From Fidelibacterota bacterium (GTDB lineage Bacteria; Fidelibacterota; Fidelibacteria; Fidelibacterales; Fidelibacteraceae), in the NCBI GenBank assembly GCA_023134755.1, contig JAGLUM010000431.1, forward strand, positions 1 through 10,913: DNA of 10,913 nt. Reading direction: 5' to 3'. The notes beneath the pieces are model-generated. The model was not told the DNA's origin, ran no database searches, and saw only the letters and a program-made list of their open reading frames with translations. Shown piece after piece: positions 5,902 to 10,913 of this stretch. Every line of letters starts with the position of its first letter. Positions within the stretch are counted from its first letter, which is position 1. The translations under genes were made by a program, and so were the position numbers.

Positions 5902-7674
5902 ATGGCCAATGTAAATAAAGGACATATCACTGCAATTAACGGCAATATGATCGCGGTAGCTTTTGAGGATAGTATTATCCAAAATGAAGTTGGTTATGTG
6001 CTTATTGACGAGCAACGTTTAAAATCTGAGGTAATTAAGATCACAGATGATACTGCATTTATGCAGGTCTATGAAATTACAAAAGGATTGAAAGTCGGTG
6101 ATGAAGTGGAATTCACCGGTGAGATGTTATCTGTTACTCTGGGACCGGGAATTTTATCCCAGGTATATGACGGATTACAAAACCCCCTTCCCGCGATCGC
6201 GGAAGGATATGGTTTTTTCCTGCCACGCGGCGTTGTATTGGACCCAATCAGCTATAAGAAGAAATGGCATTTTACCCCAACCGCAAAACAGGGTGATGTT
6301 GTTTATGGGGGATCTATCGTGGGTTGGGTGCCGGAAGGTGTTTTTGAACATAAAATTATGATACCTTTTGATTTTAAAGGTGAATACACAGTAGAATCAG
6401 TTCAAAAAGAAGGTGATTACAACATTACTGAAACGGTTACTGTCATTAAGAATGCCAAAAGTGAAAAGATCAATATCAGCATGTCTTTTGAATGGCCGGT
6501 TAAAATACCGATCACTGCGTATAATCAAAAATTGGTTCCAACAGAACCCATGGTAACTAAAGTGCGGATCATTGATACTTTTTTCCCGGTATGTAAAGGC
6601 GGGACCTATTGTATTCCAGGTCCCTTTGGTGCCGGTAAAACTGTTCTACAGCAATTGACAAGTCGCTATGCAGATGTGGATATTGTCATTATTGCTGCCT
6701 GTGGTGAACGTGCCGGTGAGGTAGTGGAGACTTTGCGGGAATTTCCGGAACTAATTGATCCCCAAACAGGCCGTTCACTAATGGAACGAACTATTATTAT
6801 CTGTAATACCTCATCTATGCCGGTAGCGGCCCGTGAAGCATCGGTATATACTGCTACCACTCTTGGCGAATACTATCGCCAGATGGGCTTAAATGTGTTG
6901 GTTTTAGCTGATTCAACATCGCGCTGGGCACAGGCTATGCGTGAATTATCCGGACGTTTGGAAGAAATTCCTGGCGAAGAGGCTTTTCCTGCATATCTTG
7001 AATCACGGATCGCAGAGTTCTATGAACGTGCCGGCTATGTCGAACTTCTGGATGGTTCTCATGGCAGTATGACCATCGGTGGTACCGTATCTCCTGCAGG
7101 AGGCAACTTTGAAGAACCGGTTACACAGGCAACCCTGAAAGTGGTAGGTGCTTTTCATGGCTTATCCCAGGCCCGTGCAGATGCCCGTAAATTTCCGGCC
7201 ATTGGGCCACTGGAAAGTTGGACAAAATATCTTGGTATTATTCCTGATGAGCGGGTAAAAGATGCACACCATATTTTACGACGCGGAAATGAGGTTCACC
7301 AAATGATGATGGTAGTCGGTGAAGAAGGGACTTCTACCAATGATTTTATTTATTATCTTAAAGGCGAGTACCTCGATTTTGTCTATCTACAGCAAAACGG
7401 TTATGATCCGGTTGATGCTGTAAGTGACCCTAAACGTCAGCAATATGTGTTTGATAAAATTTATGATATTCTTTACACGGACTTCCATTTCGATTCCAAA
7501 AAAGAAGCCCGTCATTTCTTTAATGAATTGCGCCAGTTAACAATTGACTGGAACTATATCAAAATGGAAACAGATGAATTTAAAGTCCAGGAAAAGAATA
7601 TCGATAAGCATATTCAAAGTGCCGTATCAAAAAAAGCCGATAAAAACGACCTGAAAAGGAGCGGTAATAAATGA
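5902..7674 (+). CDS. atpA: V/A-type ATP synthase catalytic subunit A
   Basis: This 590-residue catalytic subunit of the A3B3 head is of normal length. An N-terminal beta-barrel is followed by the extra non-homologous region specific to V/A-type A subunits (about 110-190). The Walker A P-loop GPFGAGKT is at 240-247, and the catalytic Glu269 lies in GER of the [18 protein letters not shown] block. The later [35 protein letters not shown] stretch is the conserved nucleotide-domain core. [12 protein letters not shown] and [12 protein letters not shown] differ from the archaeal/Thermus forms (GERGNE) and resemble the chlamydial, spirochaetal and Bacteroidetes branch. GGAG at 5893-5896 sets the start. 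The stop overlaps the atpB start as ATGA. All residues for ATP turnover are present; whether the enzyme mainly makes or uses ATP cannot be told. Confidence 0.97.
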   Translation: MANVNKGHITAINGNMIAVAFEDSIIQNEVGYVLIDEQRLKSEVIKITDDTAFMQVYEITKGLKVGDEVEFTGEMLSVTLGPGILSQVYDGLQNPLPAIAEGYGFFLPRGVVLDPISYKKKWHFTPTAKQGDVVYGGSIVGWVPEGVFEHKIMIPFDFKGEYTVESVQKEGDYNITETVTVIKNAKSEKINISMSFEWPVKIPITAYNQKLVPTEPMVTKVRIIDTFFPVCKGGTYCIPGPFGAGKTVLQQLTSRYADVDIVIIAACGERAGEVVETLREFPELIDPQTGRSLMERTIIICNTSSMPVAAREASVYTATTLGEYYRQMGLNVLVLADSTSRWAQAMRELSGRLEEIPGEEAFPAYLESRIAEFYERAGYVELLDGSHGSMTIGGTVSPAGGNFEEPVTQATLKVVGAFHGLSQARADARKFPAIGPLESWTKYLGIIPDERVKDAHHILRRGNEVHQMMMVVGEEGTSTNDFIYYLKGEYLDFVYLQQNGYDPVDAVSDPKRQQYVFDKIYDILYTDFHFDSKKEARHFFNELRQLTIDWNYIKMETDEFKVQEKNIDKHIQSAVSKKADKNDLKRSGNK

Positions 7675-8966
7675 AAAAAGTGTATAATAGAATATTGAGT
7701 ATTGTAGGAAACGTTATCAGTGTGCGTGCCGAAGGCGTCAGCAATGAAGAATTGGCTGAGGTTAAAACAAAGCGCGGCACATCGCTTGCGAAAGTGATCA
7801 AACTTGATAATGATATGGTTTCCTTGCAGGTATTTGCCGGAAGTCGTGGTATTTCAACCAGCGATGAAGTTCGCTTTCTGGGTGCCCCAATGAAAGTATC
7901 ATTCAGCGAAGATATGCTTGGACGTATTTTTGATGGTAGTGGAAAACCCCGTGATAACGGTCCTATGCTAAATGAAAATATGATTGAAATTGGCGGACCC
8001 TCTGTCAATCCATCGAAACGTATTATTCCAAAGCGCATGATTCGCACCAATATTCCGATGATCGATGTGTTTAATTCTCTGGTTGTATCACAGAAACTTC
8101 CCATTTTTTCCATTTCAGGGGAACCCTATAATGAACTGCTGGCGCGTATTGCCCTACAGGCCGAAGTGGATATGATCATTTTAGGTGGTATTGGTCTAAA
8201 ATTTGATGAATATATGTATTTTAGAGATAAGTTGGAAAAAGGCGGGGCTTTAAGCCGGTCGATTTTCTTTATACATACCGCAGCAGACCCTGTGGTTGAA
8301 GGTTTGATGGTGCCGGATCTATCTCTGGCTGTCGCGGAACAGTTTGCCTTAAACGGCAAAGATGTTCTGGTACTCCTGACGGATATGACCAACTTTGCTG
8401 ATGCCATGAAAGAAATTGCCATTACCATGGAACAGGTCCCTTCAAACCGGGGGTATCCGGGTGATCTATATACACAGCTTGCTTCACGCTATGAAAAAGC
8501 TGTGGATTTTGAAGGTGCCGGATCGCTTACCTTGTTGGCAGTAACAACCATGCCGGGAGATGATGTTACCCACCCTGTTCCTGATAATACCGGCTATATT
8601 ACCGAAGGACAGTTTTATTTGCGTAACGGCCGTATTGAACCCTTTGGTTCATTAAGCCGTTTAAAGCAACAGGTTAATAAAGATACCCGTGAAGATCATC
8701 GTGCCATTATGGATGGTATGATCCAGCTCTATGCGCAGTATCTGGAAACAGAAGAAAAACGCTCAATGGGATTCCGAATGAGTGATTGGGATAAAAAGCT
8801 GTTGAAATACGGCGGATTATTTGAAAACGAAATGATGGATCTATCGGTAAATATTTCCCTTGAGGATGCCCTTGATAACGGTTGGGGGATTTTAAATCAA
8901 TGCTTTGAACCTGATGAAACAGGTTTCCGTTCTGAACTTATTGAAAAATTTTGGCCGAAATCGTAA
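7671..8966 (+). CDS. atpB: V/A-type ATP synthase regulatory subunit B
   Basis: This 431-residue non-catalytic partner of subunit A alternates with it in the hexameric head. The P-loop is absent as expected: the equivalent position reads SGEPYNEL (149-156), with no GK[ST]. The B-type marker regions are intact: [56 protein letters not shown] (about 256-277) with the arginine-bearing loop that completes the catalytic site, and [19 protein letters not shown]. An AGGAG ribosome binding site lies at the end of atpA, and ATG 7671 overlaps its stop by 4 nt, giving coupled and roughly equal A and B synthesis. Downstream, 72 nt with hairpins separate it from atpD. Confidence 0.97.
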   Translation: MKKVYNRILSIVGNVISVRAEGVSNEELAEVKTKRGTSLAKVIKLDNDMVSLQVFAGSRGISTSDEVRFLGAPMKVSFSEDMLGRIFDGSGKPRDNGPMLNENMIEIGGPSVNPSKRIIPKRMIRTNIPMIDVFNSLVVSQKLPIFSISGEPYNELLARIALQAEVDMIILGGIGLKFDEYMYFRDKLEKGGALSRSIFFIHTAADPVVEGLMVPDLSLAVAEQFALNGKDVLVLLTDMTNFADAMKEIAITMEQVPSNRGYPGDLYTQLASRYEKAVDFEGAGSLTLLAVTTMPGDDVTHPVPDNTGYITEGQFYLRNGRIEPFGSLSRLKQQVNKDTREDHRAIMDGMIQLYAQYLETEEKRSMGFRMSDWDKKLLKYGGLFENEMMDLSVNISLEDALDNGWGILNQCFEPDETGFRSELIEKFWPKS

Positions 8967-8969
8967 TAC

Positions 8970-9028
8970 CACAAAGGACACAAAATCTACAAGACTTTTT
9001 GTAGCTTTATAACTTGCCGGACTTTGTG
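8970..9028 (+). other. Nested inverted repeats between atpB and atpD
   Basis: The 72-nt gap contains two nested symmetries. The outer pair is CACAAAG (8970-8976) and CTTTGTG (9022-9028). The inner hairpin has arms AAATCTACAA (8983-8992) and TTGTAGCTTT (8999-9008), pairing at nine of ten positions around a 6-nt loop. The sequence CCACAAAGGACACAAAA also carries an internal near-repeat of CACAAA. There is no T-run after the hairpin, so it is unlikely to be a full terminator. It may act as a transcript-stabilising or attenuating structure between the three-copy head subunits and the single-copy rotor subunit, or be a remnant of a dispersed intergenic repeat. Confidence 0.5.
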
Positions 9029-9038
9029 AAAGGATATA

Positions 9039-9671
9039 ATGGCAAAGATAAAACTGACAAAAAATGAATTAAAAAAACAAAGAGACGCGTTAAAACGGTA
9101 TACGCGCTATTTGCCGACCCTGGAATTAAAGAAACAGCAGCTTTTGGCTGAAATCCGGCGTGTACAGGATGAAGTACGCGATCGTCAGATAAAAATGGAT
9201 GCTATAGAAAAACATTTGGCATTATGGGTTGCAGTTTTTGCAGAAGATATCGACATTACATCTCTCTTTTTTGTAAAGAAGATCCATATTGATAACGGAA
9301 ATATTGCAGGAATTGACATTCCCTTATTTAAAGGTATTGATTTTGAAGAGAAAGCATACGACTATATGACATATCCACTCTGGGTGGACGCCGGTATTGA
9401 AATAAGCAAAAAATTTATTTCTTTGAATAAAGAATTAGAGATATTGCATCAACAAGAAACACTCATCCAGGAAGAACTGCGTATTACCATTCAGCGTATC
9501 AATCTGTTTGATAAAGTAATGATTCCGCGTTCGAAAGAAAGTATTCGAAAAATACGGATATTTATGGGTGATCAGGATACAGCCGCAGTTGTTCGGGGAA
9601 AAATCTCTAAATCAAAAATTGAAAAGAAAAAAAGGAACAAGTCAGTCAGGCTTGAAAAGGTTTATACATGA
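9039..9671 (+). CDS. atpD: V/A-type ATP synthase subunit D (central rotor shaft)
   Basis: This 210-residue protein is the central stalk that turns inside the A3B3 head, the counterpart of gamma in F-type enzymes. The N-terminal helix has the typical KIKLTKNELKKQRDALKRYTRYLPTLELKKQQLL pattern. The C-terminal helix carries the family block QRINLFDKVMIPRSKESIRKIRIFMGDQDTAAVVRGK, ending in a lysine-rich tail. The middle (about 75-120) is a small, more variable domain. AAAGGAT just before ATG 9039 gives a good ribosome binding site. The stop overlaps the atpI start as ATGA. Subunit F, which usually accompanies D, is not seen in the window. Confidence 0.93.
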   Translation: MAKIKLTKNELKKQRDALKRYTRYLPTLELKKQQLLAEIRRVQDEVRDRQIKMDAIEKHLALWVAVFAEDIDITSLFFVKKIHIDNGNIAGIDIPLFKGIDFEEKAYDYMTYPLWVDAGIEISKKFISLNKELEILHQQETLIQEELRITIQRINLFDKVMIPRSKESIRKIRIFMGDQDTAAVVRGKISKSKIEKKKRNKSVRLEKVYT

Positions 9672-10913
9672 TTGAAAAAATGTCAAAAATAACTCTGTTC
9701 GTGGATGAAGGACGGTCGAAAAAGACGTTGAAAACTCTCCGCAAGCTTGGCGTTTTACATGTGAAACCCTTGCGAAATCAGCCTTCCGGCGATATGACAG
9801 CTATAGAGACCCAATTGGAAAATGCAAAGAAGACACTGTCTCTTTTGGGTGAAACGAAAGACATAAAACAGAAATTCAAGGGAAAAGCGGAAAGCATTAT
9901 TCAGCATATTCTTGATGTAGATATTAAACGTTCAGAGTTATCCCGCGAACAGGATAGTTTGAATGAAGCACATCGCTGGTATGATAAATGGGGCCAGGTA
10001 TCATTAACTTATCTGCAGGATTTAAAAGCAGATAGGTATTATTTGAAATTATATCAGCTGTCACGGGCAGATTGGCAATTACTGAAAGAAAATGAAAATG
10101 TATTTGTACTATCTGAAACAAAAACCAATGTTCAAGTTGCGTTTATTACACGGAATGAAGATGAAGTATTAGATTCCCATCCCGTTATTGTGCCGGAAAT
10201 TTCTTATGAAACTGTTACAACCCGGGGTAATGAAATTGTTAAGGAATTAACAGAAATTCAATCAAACATAAATGAGCATAAATGCCATGTCGACTTGATC
10301 AATAAATACATTAATACTCTTAAAAAAGAATTTCAATTTGCACAGGTAGTGAACGGTCTGGGTCTGGAAGAAAACATTGCATATTTACAGGGATATGTTC
10401 CTGCTGAAGAAGCCGGTAAAATTGAACAGGCAGCACAAAAGAATGGCTGGGGTTTCGTAGAAGAGGAACCCGGATTAAGCGATAATCCGCCCACTAAATT
10501 GAAAAATGCAAAATGGATACAAATTATTCAATCGATATTTGATTTCATTGGAACCGTACCGGGATATCGCGAAAAAGATATTAGCATATATTTTCTGATA
10601 TTCTTTGTCATATTTGTCGCGATGATCATTGGCGATGCAGGTTATGGAAGCATTTTCCTCCTGCTGGCGATTTTTGCCAGCATTAAAATGAAAAAAAGCG
10701 GAAAGAAAATACCCCAATATTTAATATTGGTCTATGTATTAAGCATTACTACTATTGCCTGGGGTACCATAACCGGTAACTGGTTTGGATCTGTTGAAAT
10801 AGCAAATATCCCATTTTTTAAGTCATTAATTATTCCGCAGATTACATCTTTTCCGGAGTTATTTCCCGGTATGACAATGAATCCGGGGGACAAAGTCATG
10901 TTGATCTGTTTTA
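9668..10913 (+). CDS. atpI: V/A-type ATP synthase subunit I (membrane a-subunit), 3' end outside window
   Basis: The frame is open from ATG 9668 to the right edge, giving 415 residues of a protein usually about 600-650 long. The start MIEKMSKITLFVDEG matches the usual N-terminus of subunit I, which begins with a short strand after a basic Met-containing motif. The first about 300 residues form the cytoplasmic part: a globular domain, charged helices likely to pair with the E stalk, and a family-like YLQGYVPAEEAGKIE region. The membrane part begins at about 303 with SIYFLIFFVIFVAMIIGDAGYG; the GDAGYG motif at 322-327 is diagnostic. Further hydrophobic segments follow near 328-338 and 349-366 before the cut. 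The helices with the ion-path arginine lie beyond the window, so ion specificity cannot be judged. It overlaps atpD by 4 nt. Confidence 0.93.
   Translation, partial: MIEKMSKITLFVDEGRSKKTLKTLRKLGVLHVKPLRNQPSGDMTAIETQLENAKKTLSLLGETKDIKQKFKGKAESIIQHILDVDIKRSELSREQDSLNEAHRWYDKWGQVSLTYLQDLKADRYYLKLYQLSRADWQLLKENENVFVLSETKTNVQVAFITRNEDEVLDSHPVIVPEISYETVTTRGNEIVKELTEIQSNINEHKCHVDLINKYINTLKKEFQFAQVVNGLGLEENIAYLQGYVPAEEAGKIEQAAQKNGWGFVEEEPGLSDNPPTKLKNAKWIQIIQSIFDFIGTVPGYREKDISIYFLIFFVIFVAMIIGDAGYGSIFLLLAIFASIKMKKSGKKIPQYLILVYVLSITTIAWGTITGNWFGSVEIANIPFFKSLIIPQITSFPELFPGMTMNPGDKVMLICF

Noticed and set aside
7580..8113. Minus-strand open frame (177 codons) opposite the atpA/atpB junction
   Set aside because: It is antisense to two highly conserved genes and has no recognisable domain or ribosome binding site.
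7671..8966. Missing P-loop lysine in atpB as a sign of inactivation
   Set aside because: B subunits of V/A-type ATPases are normally non-catalytic and lack GK[ST]; the change is expected.

Overview
The window is one uninterrupted run of plus-strand genes from a bacterium with moderately AT-rich DNA. It fits a member of the Bacteroidetes/Chlorobi/Fibrobacteres (FCB) superphylum or a related candidate phylum. Two observations support this. The left edge holds the C-terminal tail of a protein with a type IX secretion (T9SS type A) sorting signal, which is typical of that group. The V-type ATPase operon also has the compact bacterial order E - DUF2764 - A - B - D - I known from Bacteroidetes, spirochaetes and chlamydiae. 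The genus cannot be named from the sequence.

Layout: (1) 1-141, tail of a secreted or surface protein with a T9SS signal. (2) 215-1925, dihydrolipoyl dehydrogenase overlapping a small stand-alone YqfO/NIF3-type PII-like protein. The pair is closed by a 12-bp perfect inverted repeat that contains the stop codon. (3) 1942-4753, a possible promoter, then parA, parB, a membrane-anchored M23 (LytM) peptidase and a bactofilin. (4) 4750 to the right edge, V/A-type ATPase genes for E, a DUF2764 protein in the subunit C position, A, B, D and the first two-thirds of I. The proteolipid K gene would be expected just past the window.

The genes from parA onward are tightly packed. parA/parB and parB/M23 overlap by 14 nt each. 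Bactofilin/atpE, atpA/atpB and atpD/atpI each overlap as ATGA. Other gaps are 10, 15 and 27 nt, apart from 72 nt between atpB and atpD, which holds hairpins. Chromosome segregation (ParAB), cell-wall shaping (bactofilin plus M23 peptidase) and the ion-translocating ATPase may therefore share a transcript. ParAB, bactofilin and M23 peptidase are functionally linked in other bacteria; adding the V-ATPase by a translationally coupled junction is the most notable aspect of the layout.

I see no rRNA, tRNA, CRISPR array, insertion sequence, phage gene or broken gene, and no stretch longer than 300 bases without a gene. No wholly novel system is evident. The points worth a second look are the operon architecture, the reduced V-ATPase subunit set, the 11-residue periodicity in subunit E and two intergenic hairpin regions.
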